Source of the DNA: JBGPGW01 sp046349515
Lineage (GTDB): Bacteria > Pseudomonadota > Alphaproteobacteria > CADEGL01
NCBI GenBank assembly: GCA_046349515.1
Contig: JAXMCE010000002.1
Span: forward strand, 248,001-312,000
Reading direction: 5' to 3'
DNA: 64,000 nt
The notes under the pieces are model-generated. The model was not told the DNA's origin. It did not search any database and saw only the letters and a program-made list of their open reading frames with translations. Shown here in pieces: positions 1 to 9,336 of this stretch. Every line of letters starts with the position of its first letter. Within the stretch, counting starts at the first letter, position 1. Both the position numbers and the translations under genes were made by a program.

Positions 1-704
1 CCCTCGGCATGGGCGTCGGGCAGCCAGGCATGGAACGGCACCAGCCCGACCTTCGTTCCGTAGCCCACGAGAAGAAACACGAAGGCCAGGTTGAGGAGCG
101 CCGGCGCGAAGCGCGGTGCCGCGTCTGCAAGCGACGTCCAGGCCAGCGCCTCGAGTCCCGCCCCCATCACCGGCTGCGCCGCGAGATAGATGAGCATCGT
201 GCCGAAGAGAGCCAGCGCGATGCCAACGCTCGCCAGGATGAAATATTTCCACGAGGCTTCGATCGCCTCATGCGTGCGATAGAGGCTCACCATGACGACC
301 GTGGACAGAGTCGCGACCTCGACCGCGACCCACATCACGCCGATATTGTTGGCGACGAGCGCCAGGGCCATGCCGAACGACAGGACTTGATACATCGAAT
401 GATAGAATCGGAAATGAACGGGGTTCAGGCGGTCGGTCTCGATTTCGTGGTCGATATAGGACGCGCTGAACACGCTCGTCGTGAACGCGACAAAGGCAGT
501 GAGCACCACGAGATAGATGTTGAAGTCGTCGACGAACAGGAGCGGCGTCGGCGCGGGTCGTGCCTCGAACAGCGCGAGGCCCGCAAGGAAGGTGAGAAAC
601 GACGCCGCGACATTGATGCGCGCGGCCAGCCGGTAGGACGGGACGACGGCCAGGACGACCGAAGCGGCCAACGGCGTTCCAAGCAGCGCCAGCAACGGAT
701 TCAT
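1..704 (-). CDS. hyfF: HyfF-like membrane subunit of hydrogenase-4/complex I family, partial
   Basis: Read on the minus strand from an ATG at 704, the protein begins MNPLLALLGTPLAAS and continues open to the left edge, so its C-terminus is missing. It is an antiporter-type (NuoL/M/N-like) multi-helix membrane protein. The segment GYGTKVGLVPFHAWLPDAH carries the conserved lysine, histidine and proline typical of proton-pumping subunits. The start overlaps the stop of the upstream gene as ATGA, indicating translational coupling in a hyfB-C-E-F operon. The family role is ion translocation driven by a group 4 hydrogenase-like or formate-oxidising module. The catalytic large and small subunits (HyfG, HyfI) would lie beyond the left edge, so hydrogenase activity cannot be judged here. 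No HyfD is present between HyfC and HyfE. Confidence 0.85.
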   Translation of the reverse strand, partial: MNPLLALLGTPLAASVVLAVVPSYRLAARINVAASFLTFLAGLALFEARPAPTPLLFVDDFNIYLVVLTAFVAFTTSVFSASYIDHEIETDRLNPVHFRFYHSMYQVLSFGMALALVANNIGVMWVAVEVATLSTVVMVSLYRTHEAIEASWKYFILASVGIALALFGTMLIYLAAQPVMGAGLEALAWTSLADAAPRFAPALLNLAFVFLLVGYGTKVGLVPFHAWLPDAHAE

Positions 705-1366
705 CGCCGCTCCCCCCGGAACCGGTTGAGCGAGTCGATATCCAGTGTGTCGAAACGCTCGCGGATCCTGAAGAAGAACATGCCGAAGACGAGGAATGCG
801 ACGAGGACGGAGAAGGCGACGCTCATCTCGACGACGAAGGGCATGCCGTGAACGCCGACGGCCCCGAGGACGAGGCCGTTCTCGAGCGACATGAAACCAA
901 CCACCTGGCTCACCGCGTTCCGCCGCGCGATCATCATGAGAAGGCCGAGAAGCACGATCGAGAGCGCGATCGCCAGCCCCTCCCGCGTCAGCGCCGACGC
1001 GGCCGTCGTGACCGGCAGAACGAGGAGAATCGACAAGGACACAAGCGCCACGCCGGCCAGGAGCGTGGCACCGGTCGGCAGCGCCTCCTCAATCGCCCGG
1101 TGGATGCCGAGGCGGCCGATCATCCAATGAAGAACACCGGGCACGATGATCGCCTTGAGGACGAGCGCGATCGCGGCGGTGATGTAGAGATGGGGCGCGT
1201 GCTGGGCATAGGCTTGCCAAGCGGCCGCGGCCGCGACACCCAGCGCCTGGAGCGCGAAGACGTTGAGCACGCCGAAAAGACGGCGCTGCGAGAGAAGCGC
1301 GAAACTCAGCAACAGAACGCACCCGCCGATGAGATGCGCGATCTCATAGGTGAGTGGCGCGACCAT
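701..1366 (-). CDS. hyfE: HyfE-like membrane subunit
   Basis: This 221-residue, strongly hydrophobic protein starts at MVAPLTYEIAHL. The segment LTREGLAIALSIVLLGLLMM, then MSLENGLVLGAVG, matches the HyfE/NuoK-like subunit, in which a membrane-embedded acidic residue (here the Glu in SLENG) takes part in ion transfer. The open frame extends further upstream, but that part is out of frame with hyfC coding and has no hydrophobic character. The ATG at 1366 gives an ATGA overlap with hyfC, and the stop overlaps the hyfF start in the same way. Length and gene order fit the HyfE family. The protein should act in the inner membrane as part of the same complex as its neighbours. Confidence 0.85.
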   Translation of the reverse strand: MVAPLTYEIAHLIGGCVLLLSFALLSQRRLFGVLNVFALQALGVAAAAAWQAYAQHAPHLYITAAIALVLKAIIVPGVLHWMIGRLGIHRAIEEALPTGATLLAGVALVSLSILLVLPVTTAASALTREGLAIALSIVLLGLLMMIARRNAVSQVVGFMSLENGLVLGAVGVHGMPFVVEMSVAFSVLVAFLVFGMFFFRIRERFDTLDIDSLNRFRGERR

Positions 1367-2316
1367 CAGATCGCCCCCGCGACGTAAAGGAAGATGGTGG
1401 CGAGAAGCCCGAGCAGCAGGGCCGCGCCGAGAAATTCGGGATAGCGGAAGACGCGCATCTTCGCGATGCTGGTCTCGAAGATGGGAAGGAGTATTCCGGC
1501 ACCGACGATCTTCGCGCCATAGAGGCCCAGCGCGACCGCATAGCGCTCGATCGGCTCGCCGGGCACGGCCATGCCCCAGGGCGCGAAGACGCAACCGATC
1601 AGCGACACGTATAGAAGCAACTTCAGCATTCCCGCCGCTTCGATGAGCGCGAGGTGGCGTCCCGAGTATTCGAGCACCATCGCCTCGTGCACCATGGTGA
1701 GTTCGAGATGGGTCGCAGGGTTGTCGACAGGAATACGTCCGGTTTCCGCGATCGCGACCATGATGAGCGCCAGGAGCGCAAAGGCGAGCGACACTTCGAG
1801 CCCGACCCGCTCGGCCCCCACGATGTAGTCGGCGATGCCGGCGAGCGATGTCGTGTGCGCGAAAATCGACAGGGTGAAGATGACCGCAAGCATGGCGGGC
1901 TCGGCGAGCGATGCGATCATCATTTCCCGGCTGCTGCCGATGCCGCCGAAGCTCGTGCCCACATCCATCCCGGCGAGAGCCGTGAAGAACCGTGCGCTGC
2001 CGAGGAGCGCCACGAGGGCGATCAGATCCGCGGCCATGCCGAGGGCGATCGTGGTCGTGAAGGTCGGAACCAGCGCCGCCGCCGTCCACAGCGCGGCGAA
2101 CACAAGATAAGGCGTCACGCGGAACAGCCAGGAGGCATTCTCCGCCATCACGGCGTCCTTGCGGAGAAGACGGATGATATCCCGGTAGGGCTGCAGCGGG
2201 GACGGGCCGCGACGGCCATGCAGAATGCCCTTGATGCGCCGCGCGAGCCCCGTGAGGAACGGCGCCACCAACAGGACGAGCAGAAGCTGAACGACTTGGA
2301 TGGTGATCGCGCTCAT
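1366..2316 (-). CDS. hyfC: HyfC-like subunit (NuoH family)
   Basis: This 316-residue membrane protein starts at MSAITIQVVQLLLVLL. It contains the NuoH/HyfC signatures GRRGPSPLQPYRDIIRLL near residues 35-50 and ETGRIPVDNPATHLELTMVHEAMVLEYSG in the middle. In the family these line the quinone- or ferredoxin-facing cavity that links the electron-transfer arm to the membrane arm. The start at 2316 overlaps the hyfB stop as ATGA. The open frame extends 49 codons further upstream inside hyfB, but that part looks like out-of-frame hyfB sequence. The protein anchors the peripheral hydrogenase-like subunits, whose genes are not in this window. Confidence 0.88.
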   Translation of the reverse strand: MSAITIQVVQLLLVLLVAPFLTGLARRIKGILHGRRGPSPLQPYRDIIRLLRKDAVMAENASWLFRVTPYLVFAALWTAAALVPTFTTTIALGMAADLIALVALLGSARFFTALAGMDVGTSFGGIGSSREMMIASLAEPAMLAVIFTLSIFAHTTSLAGIADYIVGAERVGLEVSLAFALLALIMVAIAETGRIPVDNPATHLELTMVHEAMVLEYSGRHLALIEAAGMLKLLLYVSLIGCVFAPWGMAVPGEPIERYAVALGLYGAKIVGAGILLPIFETSIAKMRVFRYPEFLGAALLLGLLATIFLYVAGAI

Positions 2317-4349
2317 TCGAGAAGCGCCGCCACGCTCAAGAGCAAGACAAGAGCCACGAACACGAACGAAAGATAGCGGCGAATGGTGAAGAACTGCAGC
2401 GGATTGAGGCGCAGCGTCATCCAATTCGTGGCGCGCGCGATGGGCGTGTAGACATACCGCCATGCGGGGTCTTGGAGCACGGCCTCAAAGCGTGCCGGCG
2501 CGATCTCGCCCGGCCCCGGCATCTCGACATGATCGCGCGCGCCGAACAGGGGCGCGCCGAAGACGCGCCGGATCGGCTGCGCGAAGGAACTGGCGCCGTA
2601 TTGGGTCGCCGGACTCGCATCGGGATAGCCGCAATCCCACGGCGGACCGCGGCGCGTCCGTCGCAGCCCGAGGCTGGACACGCCAAACAGGAGCGCGCCG
2701 CAAAACGCCGCGACAGTCGCGAGGATAAGAAGTCCGCTGTAGGATGCCCCCTGCCCCGCACCGAGCGGCTGCATCCAGAGCCAATCCTGCCACTCCCGTG
2801 CCGCCGGCAGGGACGCCCCCGCGAGTTGTACGGCGACTGGGCGCAAAAGCGCGATCGCCGCCGACGGGAAAAGCCCGAAGCCGACGCAGGCCGCCGCGAG
2901 CAAGCCCATGCCTGCGATCATCGCTGGCCCCACTTCTTTGGCGCGCGCCGCAACATCCGAGCGCGCCCGGCCAAGGAAGATGACGCCGAAGGCCTTGACG
3001 AAACAGGCCGCCGCAAGCGCAGCACCAAGGGCGAGAAGAATCCCCGCCACCGGAACGCCGAGCCGGGCCGCCCATTGCGGAAGCGCCGCACTTTGCAGGA
3101 CGGCTTGAAAGGTCAGCCATTCCGAGGCAAAGCCATTGAGCGGCGGCAAGGCCGAGATCGACGCGGCGCCGATGAGAAAGGCCAGCGCCGTCCGCGGCAT
3201 GCGGTGGATGAGGCCACCGAGCCGGTCCATCTCCCGCTCGCCGGTCGCAACCAGGACCGAGCCCGCGCCGAAGAAAAGGAGGCTCTTGAACAGCGCGTGG
3301 TTAAGAACGTGGAACAGGCTGGCCAAGAGAGCGAGCGCCGCGAGCGCCGGCAGACCGTCGGCGCGGAACAGCAAGGCCATGCCAAGACCGGCGACAATGA
3401 TCCCGATGTTCTCGACGGTAGAAAACGGCAGAAAGCGTTTGAGATCGTGCTCCATCATCGCATAGAGCACGCCAAGCACCGCCGTGATCCCGCCGAGGAG
3501 CGTGATCACGACACCCCACCACCACGGCACCGGCCCCGCCAGGTCGAATAACAGACGCACCATTCCGTAGATCGCCACCTTGGTCATGACGCCGGACAGC
3601 AGGGCCGAGACGTGGGACGGTGCCGCCGAGTGTGCCAGCGGCAGCCAGACATGAAGCGGAACCAAACCCGCCTTCGAGCCCGCGCCGACGAGAGCCAAGG
3701 CCACGACAAGAACGGAAACGAGCGGGGTTCGCATCTCATCGATGCGCATCGAAGCGAAGTCGTAACCACCATCCGGGCCCGCCAGCAACCCGAAGGCCAG
3801 GAGAAGCGCCGCGGTTCCGAAACCGGCCATCACGAGATAGACGAAGGCCGCGTGATTCGTGCCGGACTCTCGGTGCTTTGAAAGCACGAGCAGCCAGGAC
3901 GCGAATGACATGAATTCCCAGGCGAAGAGGAAGGTGAACGCGTCGTCCGCGATCACCACCAGGTTCATGCCCGCAAGGAACAGGGGATAGAGCGGCGTCA
4001 CGCGTGCCGGCTCGGCGTCGTGGGGCGCATAGCCGATCGCGTAGAGACTCGCGACCGCCGCGAGCCCGTTGGCCACCACGAGGAAATAGGCCGACAGCGC
4101 GTCGACCCGGAGATGCGCCCCCAACCACGGAATCCCGAGCGGCAGTGTCGCCGACCAGACCTCCCCGCCGCCGAGGAGCCAAGCGATCGCCGCCGACGCC
4201 ATCGCGGCGCAGCTGGCGGCACAGCCGACATAGACAAGCCGCAAGCCCAGAGCGCGCGAGGAGACGAGCCCCAGGATCGAGAGAATCAGGAGAGCGGCGA
4301 GATGGCCAAATATTGCGAGCGAGCCCATGCCCTTCCCGTCCGCCGACAT
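2313..4349 (-). CDS. hyfB: HyfB-like membrane subunit
   Basis: The product is 678 residues, close to E. coli HyfB. It is a proton_antipo_M family protein with about 16 predicted membrane helices. Visible signatures include VGAGSKAGLVPLHVWLPLAHSAAPSHVSALLSG, with the conserved Lys and His of the antiporter core, and FRPLNGFASEWL-type residues (here ALPPLNGFASEWLTFQ). An ATG at 4328 (MGSLAIFGHLA) is an alternative start that places the first hydrophobic helix nearer the N-terminus. This is the first gene of the operon seen here. It is divergent from the ExoD-family gene across about 280 bp, which should hold both promoters. It probably forms an ion channel in the inner membrane. Confidence 0.88.
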   Translation of the reverse strand: MSADGKGMGSLAIFGHLAALLILSILGLVSSRALGLRLVYVGCAASCAAMASAAIAWLLGGGEVWSATLPLGIPWLGAHLRVDALSAYFLVVANGLAAVASLYAIGYAPHDAEPARVTPLYPLFLAGMNLVVIADDAFTFLFAWEFMSFASWLLVLSKHRESGTNHAAFVYLVMAGFGTAALLLAFGLLAGPDGGYDFASMRIDEMRTPLVSVLVVALALVGAGSKAGLVPLHVWLPLAHSAAPSHVSALLSGVMTKVAIYGMVRLLFDLAGPVPWWWGVVITLLGGITAVLGVLYAMMEHDLKRFLPFSTVENIGIIVAGLGMALLFRADGLPALAALALLASLFHVLNHALFKSLLFFGAGSVLVATGEREMDRLGGLIHRMPRTALAFLIGAASISALPPLNGFASEWLTFQAVLQSAALPQWAARLGVPVAGILLALGAALAAACFVKAFGVIFLGRARSDVAARAKEVGPAMIAGMGLLAAACVGFGLFPSAAIALLRPVAVQLAGASLPAAREWQDWLWMQPLGAGQGASYSGLLILATVAAFCGALLFGVSSLGLRRTRRGPPWDCGYPDASPATQYGASSFAQPIRRVFGAPLFGARDHVEMPGPGEIAPARFEAVLQDPAWRYVYTPIARATNWMTLRLNPLQFFTIRRYLSFVFVALVLLLSVAALLE

Positions 4350-4629
4350 TCGCGGCGCACATCAGTGGTGCGCCTCACCCATTCGCGAACGGTACCCTTC
4401 GCTCCCTGCGCCGGGAGAGACGGTGCGTCCCATCGAGGCCGCACCTCCTCGCTCGCGCGGCTCGCCGTGCCGCTGCGTGAGAGATAGCGCAGGGCCCTGC
4501 CCAGCCGCAAGCAAGGAGCATCCAAGGCCGCGCCCGCCATGCGATTCCCGCCATGCCGTCTTGCCGGCGCCGATTGACGCGCGGCGCACCCTCGGTCTTT
4601 ATGAGGCGTGCCGAGCCCGAGGCGCGTCG

Positions 4630-5247
4630 ATGAACGAACATGACGAACGGACGTCCGCATTGCTCGCCCGCTTGGCCCGCAACGGAGACAGCGAGCGAAT
4701 CAGCATCGGCATGATCACCGACGATTTGGGCGACCGGGGCTTCGGCATGCTCCTGTGCCTGTGGGCCCTCCCGAATCTCATCCCGATTCCGGGGATCTCG
4801 ACGCCATTCGGGCTGCTGATCGTCATGACCGCGGGCCAGATGGTGCTCGGCCGCCATCGCCCCTGGCTGCCGGCGGTCATCTTGGCACGCAGTTTCGAGC
4901 GGTCCGAGTTCCGCCGAGTGATCGAGCGGGCCCGGCCTCACATCGAGTGGCTCGAGCGCTACAGCCGACCGCGGTTCGAAATCATGCGCCGCGGCCTCGT
5001 CGAACGGCTGCTCGGGCTCTTCATTGTCGTGCTCGGAATCGCCTTGGCGCTGCCGGTCTGGGGCGGCAATTTCTTTCCTGGAATCGCCGTCGCGATCATG
5101 GGCGTGGGTCTCTTCGAACGCGACGGCATCGCGGTCTCGGCCGGGGTCGTGGTCGGCATCCTATCGTTGGTGATTGTCGCGAGTCTCATCGGCACGGCGC
5201 TCTACATCCTGGTCCGGATCGGGCAGTCCCTTGGGATCAATCCCTGA
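4630..5247 (+). CDS. ExoD-family inner-membrane protein
   Basis: The 205-residue product starts at MNEHDERTSALLARL. A short soluble N-terminus of about 40 residues is followed by the ExoD pattern RGFGMLLCLWALPNLIPIPGIST, then several hydrophobic segments and a positively charged stretch near residues 95-125. Rhizobial ExoD mutants are affected in exopolysaccharide and alkali tolerance, but its biochemical function is not established. The ATG at 4630 was chosen because the longer open frame upstream is Arg/Pro-rich non-coding character. It is followed after 31 bp by the GH17 gene on the same strand, so the two may be co-transcribed and both concern the envelope or surface glycans. Confidence 0.8.
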   Translation: MNEHDERTSALLARLARNGDSERISIGMITDDLGDRGFGMLLCLWALPNLIPIPGISTPFGLLIVMTAGQMVLGRHRPWLPAVILARSFERSEFRRVIERARPHIEWLERYSRPRFEIMRRGLVERLLGLFIVVLGIALALPVWGGNFFPGIAVAIMGVGLFERDGIAVSAGVVVGILSLVIVASLIGTALYILVRIGQSLGINP

Positions 5248-5278
5248 TGGCCATTCCCCAACCACCCGTGGGCGCCCG

Positions 5279-6913
5279 ATGACCTTTCGCACGAGCCTGC
5301 CGGCCTTCGTCATCGCTGCTGTTGTCGCCTTCGGCTATTGGTGGCTCGAAGGGCGGCCGGTCACGCTCATCGATGCGCCCCACGGCCGGATTCGCTGCGT
5401 GTCCTACGCACCCTTCAAGGGCGACCAGACGCCGGCCGACCCCGATCTCATCATCCCCGCCGCGCAGATCGAGGCCGACCTCAAGGTGCTCGCCGCGCGC
5501 TTCGATTGCGTGCGCACTTACTCGGTCGCCAACGGGCTCGACGAGGTGCCTGCTATCGCGGAGAAAGTCGGGCTCAAAGTGCTGCAGGGCGCCTGGATCG
5601 GCCGCGATGCGGTCCGCAACGCCACCGAAATCGCGACGGCTGTCGAACTCGCGCAGGCCCATCCGAACACCGTCCGCGCGCTCGTCATCGGCAACGAAAC
5701 GCTGCTTCGCCGCGAGTTGCCCGCCGAACAGCTCGGGGCACTCCTCCGCGCGGCCAAGGCTGACAGTCCCGTGCCCGTGACCTACGCGGATGTCTGGGAG
5801 TTTTGGCTGAGGAACGCGTCCCTCGCCGATTCCGTCGATTTCGTGACCATCCACATCCTGCCGTATTGGGAGGACATTCCGATCGGCATCGACCACGCGG
5901 TCGATCACGTGCGCGCGATCCTCGCGAAGGTGAAGGGAACTTTCGGCGAAAAACCGTTGCTGATCGGCGAGACGGGTTGGCCGAGCGCGGGCCGCCAACG
6001 CGGCCCCGCGACACCGAGCCTTGTCAACCAAGCACGCTTCATCCGTGGCGTCGTCGCCTTCGCCGAGACGAACGGCGTCGACTACAACGTCATCGAGGCT
6101 TTTGACCAGCCATGGAAGCGCGGCCAGGAGGGGACCGTCGGCGGCTACTGGGGCCTTTACGACGAATCGCGCGCACCCAAATTCGGATTCACGGGCCCGG
6201 TCCAGGAGGATCCGGCATGGCTGCTCCATGCGATCCTGTCGATCGGCCTTGCGGCGATCGCCTTGCTCGCGGCGGGCCGGCGCGGGTGGCCGCGATCGGC
6301 CGCCTCGACGATGGCTTGCGTCGCCGCGACCGTCGCCGCCACCTCGACGCTCGTGGCAGCCGCCCAATTTGTCGCCGTGACAAGCCTTGGACCGCGCGGC
6401 TGGACCTTCGGCCTCGCGGGGCTGGCGCTCTCGGCCGTGACGGGCGTGGCCCTCCTCCTCGATGCGATGGAGCCTGCCCCGCCGGCGGATCGGCCGCGCG
6501 CGGCGCCGCTTCGCACCGTGCTCGACTGGCTCGGCCGACCGTGGACGTCGTCTTACGGCCCAGGCCTTCTCCTGGGGCTGCTCCACGGCGCGGCGGTCTT
6601 CGCGGCGGCTGCGATCTCGCTCGCCCTCGTCTTCGATCCGCGCTATCGCGATTTTCCCATCGCCATGTTCCTCATCCCCGCCGTGGGTTTCCTCGCCCTC
6701 GGAAGGCGCGCGAGGGCGGGGGCGGACGCACGCGAGGAGATGTGGCTCGGCCGCATTCTCGCGGCCGCGGCGGTGGTCTCGGCCATCCGCGAAGGGCCCG
6801 AGAACTGGCAATCGCTTGCCTGGACAGCGACCGCTCTCGCCCTTGCGCTGCCGTGGTGCGGCATCTTGCCGGCAACGCGATCGGAGAGCGCGCACGAGGC
6901 CTCGCGGGCCTAG
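5279..6913 (+). CDS. Membrane-anchored GH17 beta-1,3-glucanase/transglycosylase-like protein
   Basis: The 544-residue protein starts at MTFRTSLPAFVIAAV with an N-terminal membrane anchor or signal. A glycoside hydrolase family 17 domain follows (about residues 40-320). Both catalytic glutamates are visible, in ALVIGNETLL (acid/base) and PLLIGETGWPS (nucleophile), with NGVDYNVIEAFDQPWK just after. The C-terminal 200 residues are hydrophobic, with about six helices. This layout resembles bacterial NdvB/NdvC-type beta-glucan remodelling enzymes, which act on periplasmic beta-1,3 or beta-1,6 glucans, but there is no glycosyltransferase domain here. No strong Shine-Dalgarno is seen at the chosen ATG. 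An NdvA-like glucan exporter is encoded at 44.5-46.3 kb. The gene's stop overlaps the stop of the convergent gene. Confidence 0.82.
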   Translation: MTFRTSLPAFVIAAVVAFGYWWLEGRPVTLIDAPHGRIRCVSYAPFKGDQTPADPDLIIPAAQIEADLKVLAARFDCVRTYSVANGLDEVPAIAEKVGLKVLQGAWIGRDAVRNATEIATAVELAQAHPNTVRALVIGNETLLRRELPAEQLGALLRAAKADSPVPVTYADVWEFWLRNASLADSVDFVTIHILPYWEDIPIGIDHAVDHVRAILAKVKGTFGEKPLLIGETGWPSAGRQRGPATPSLVNQARFIRGVVAFAETNGVDYNVIEAFDQPWKRGQEGTVGGYWGLYDESRAPKFGFTGPVQEDPAWLLHAILSIGLAAIALLAAGRRGWPRSAASTMACVAATVAATSTLVAAAQFVAVTSLGPRGWTFGLAGLALSAVTGVALLLDAMEPAPPADRPRAAPLRTVLDWLGRPWTSSYGPGLLLGLLHGAAVFAAAAISLALVFDPRYRDFPIAMFLIPAVGFLALGRRARAGADAREEMWLGRILAAAAVVSAIREGPENWQSLAWTATALALALPWCGILPATRSESAHEASRA

Positions 6914-7257
6914 CTGCGCACCATCCGCAGCACGCCGAGGAGAAACGCGACGGCTCCAAGCCCGGTGTTGTAGAGGACAAGCGCCGCGGCGCCGAGCAGC
7001 ACGGCGCCAGCCGCCCAACGCCGGCTTCCCATGAGGTGGGCGAGCAGCCCCGCCGCAACGGCAAGAAAGCCGAAACCGTCCGCACGGAAGAACCGAACAA
7101 GACCGTCGCGCAACGGGCACCACCACGGCGCCTCGCCCGCGAGGCACGCCTGGCCCATCTCCGCCGGCTCGATGAAGAAAAACCGCACCGCGAGGCCCAG
7201 GAGCAACACCGCCGCCGCGCCTGCGATAGCCAGGACGAGGAACCGTCTGTCGGTCAC
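6910..7257 (-). CDS. Small hydrophobic membrane protein, unknown function
   Basis: I do not recognise the family. A GTG start at 7257 was chosen because AGGAGG lies 5 bases upstream, giving 115 residues (VTDRRFLVLAIAGAAAVLLLG). An ATG at 7317 in the same frame would add 20 residues. About four transmembrane helices are seen, with a short Cys-containing loop (QACLAGEAPWWCPLRDG) between helices 1 and 2 that could form a disulfide on the periplasmic side. The gene is convergent with the GH17 gene (overlapping stops) and lies downstream of the GMC oxidoreductase on the same strand. Confidence 0.6.
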   Translation of the reverse strand: MTDRRFLVLAIAGAAAVLLLGLAVRFFFIEPAEMGQACLAGEAPWWCPLRDGLVRFFRADGFGFLAVAAGLLAHLMGSRRWAAGAVLLGAAALVLYNTGLGAVAFLLGVLRMVRS

Positions 7258-7349
7258 GACCGCCTCCTGGACAGGCCAGCGCCCCGTCGCCGCATCGCCT
7301 CGCATCTCCGCTGCCATAACCCGTCTGGCGACGCGATGCGGCGTCAGGT

Positions 7350-9056
7350 CTATGCGGCGAGAATCGAATCCGCCATCTTCTCGCCGATCATGATCGTCGA
7401 GATGTTGGTGTTGGCACAGGGCACGGACGGCATGACCGAAGCGTCGACGACCCGCAAGCCCTCGACGCCATGGACGCGGCCGGCGGAATCGACCACCGCC
7501 ATGCGGTCGTCCTTCCTCCCCATGCGACAGGTTCCGCAGGCATGCCAGTCGCCCTGCACGCCCGCGCGAATCCATTCCTCCATCAGCTTCTCGTCGGCAA
7601 GGATGCCCTCAAGGCTGTAGCGGGGATGGACCGCGATGTTGAGGACGAAGCGGCGCGCGGGCCCGCCCATGTCGAGAAGTAGCGCCGCGACGTTCGTCAC
7701 CAAGGTGTTCCAGGCCGTTTGCGGCTGGAGATTGCGCACGGCATCCGCGTAGATGCCCGGCCACGCGAAGGTGTACATCTCCTTCATGGGCGACTGCTTG
7801 AGGATGTCGTCGACGAACCGGACGGCCTCCTTGACGCGCGCGAGATCGCGTGGATCAGACAACAGGTTGAAGGTGACGAGCGGCTCATCCTCGGGATTGG
7901 TGGTCTTGAGGCGCACAAAACCCTTCGAATACGCCTTATTCGGACCGAACTGAATCGTCGCCAGCTGCTCGCCCATCTTGCTCCAGGAGAAGCGATTCGA
8001 CACCGACAGTTTCATGTCGGTGGGCGTGCAGCCTTCATGCTTCGAGGACCAGCGCATGTGCAGCATGAAATTGTTCTTGAGCGTGGGCGACAGCCGCGCG
8101 GCGGGCTTGATGTGCAGCCCGAACCCGACGAGGGGGTGGTCCTGCAGGTTGCTGCCGACGCCGGGCCGGTCGGCGAGGACAGCGATGCCGCGGTCCTTGA
8201 GATGGTCGCCCGGCCCGATGCCCGCACGCATGAGCATCGCCGGCGAATGGATGGCACCGGTCGAGACGATAATCTCGCGCCCTTTGACGGTCTGCGTCGT
8301 GCCGCCACGCCTGAGTCTGACTCCCACGGCCCGCCGTCCTTCGAACACCAGGGCCTCAACGACGCTCTCGGCCAGGATGTGAAGGTTCTTCCTCATTCGC
8401 GTGACGTCGTCGAGATAGCCGACGGCCGCCGAAACGCGCCGCGTGTAGACGTTATTCTTAGTGAACGGAAAGCAGCTGTCCTTGAAGTAGGCGTGGCAAT
8501 CGTCGACATAGGGTATGCCACGGGCGACGACCGCGTCCCGGAAGGCCAGCGACAGCCCGCCCCAATCCTTGGGGAAGGTGCGCCGGATCGCGATGGGCCC
8601 GTCCTTGCCGTGGAACGGGCCATCGAAATCGATGTCACGCTCAAGACGCCTGAAATAGGGCAGAACCTCGTTAAACGACCATCCATCGGCCCCGAGCGAG
8701 GCCCATTCGTCATAGTCGGCCGGCAGGCCGCGAATCGCCACCTGACCGTTGACCGAGGACCCCCCGCCCATGACTCGGCCCTGCTCGTAGCGGCGCGGCG
8801 TCGCCGTCGCGGCCAGCTCCTCGGGCGAGCGGTTGCCGAGCGGGTCCATATAGGCTTCGAGCTTCGTCCAGTAGCGTGTGGGCTGGAAATAGTCGGGGAG
8901 GAACGATGCTGAATAGATTTCGTCCGGTACGTTCTCCGGCGGCGTGTCGGGCCCCGCTTCGATGAGGGCGACGGTCTTCGAGGTTTGGGCAGAGAGCCGA
9001 TTGGCGAGCACGCATCCCGCAGAGCCTCCGCCAACGATGACATAATCGTATTCCAC
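7350..9056 (-). CDS. GMC-family FAD oxidoreductase (choline dehydrogenase-like)
   Basis: The 568-residue enzyme starts from GTG at 9056, with GGAGG five bases upstream and the protein reading VEYDYVIVGGGSAGCVLANRLS. A longer in-frame ATG at 9116 exists, but this start gives the usual GMC N-terminus. The Rossmann FAD site (VGGGSAG) is at the start, followed by the GMC signature 1 region RVMGGGSSVNGQVAIRG. Signature 2 is at STGAIHSPAMLMRAGIGP. The C-terminal catalytic pair is visible as His in GDWHACGTCRMG and Asn in CANTNISTIMIGEK. The family oxidises primary alcohols (choline, sugars, aliphatic alcohols), and the substrate is not deducible here. It is divergent from rpfF. Confidence 0.9.
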   Translation of the reverse strand: MEYDYVIVGGGSAGCVLANRLSAQTSKTVALIEAGPDTPPENVPDEIYSASFLPDYFQPTRYWTKLEAYMDPLGNRSPEELAATATPRRYEQGRVMGGGSSVNGQVAIRGLPADYDEWASLGADGWSFNEVLPYFRRLERDIDFDGPFHGKDGPIAIRRTFPKDWGGLSLAFRDAVVARGIPYVDDCHAYFKDSCFPFTKNNVYTRRVSAAVGYLDDVTRMRKNLHILAESVVEALVFEGRRAVGVRLRRGGTTQTVKGREIIVSTGAIHSPAMLMRAGIGPGDHLKDRGIAVLADRPGVGSNLQDHPLVGFGLHIKPAARLSPTLKNNFMLHMRWSSKHEGCTPTDMKLSVSNRFSWSKMGEQLATIQFGPNKAYSKGFVRLKTTNPEDEPLVTFNLLSDPRDLARVKEAVRFVDDILKQSPMKEMYTFAWPGIYADAVRNLQPQTAWNTLVTNVAALLLDMGGPARRFVLNIAVHPRYSLEGILADEKLMEEWIRAGVQGDWHACGTCRMGRKDDRMAVVDSAGRVHGVEGLRVVDASVMPSVPCANTNISTIMIGEKMADSILAA

Positions 9057-9336
9057 GCACCCCTCCGCGGCCGATTGAACCGGGGCGGAGATTAAGGGAG
9101 TGGCCAACCCCGACAAAGCCCTATCGATGGCCGACCTTCGATCATCGGCCGCGAATGCGAAGCCGTTCGCTATCGCCGCATGGGCCGATTGTTAACGAAG
9201 GTTACAGTGCGGGCGGTATCCCGCGACGCGGTACATCCGGTTTTCTCTTGCAACCATTCGCGAGCCTACGCATGCTTTACCGCACGGAGTAGGCCGTAAG
9301 GGTTAGGGCCCGCGGTCCCGCCATGGAGATGTTCCA

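Noticed and set aside
701..2089. Long minus-strand frame of 462 codons spanning hyfE and part of hyfC
   Set aside because: Only the last 221 residues are the HyfE protein; the first half is out-of-frame hyfC sequence with Arg/Pro-rich composition.
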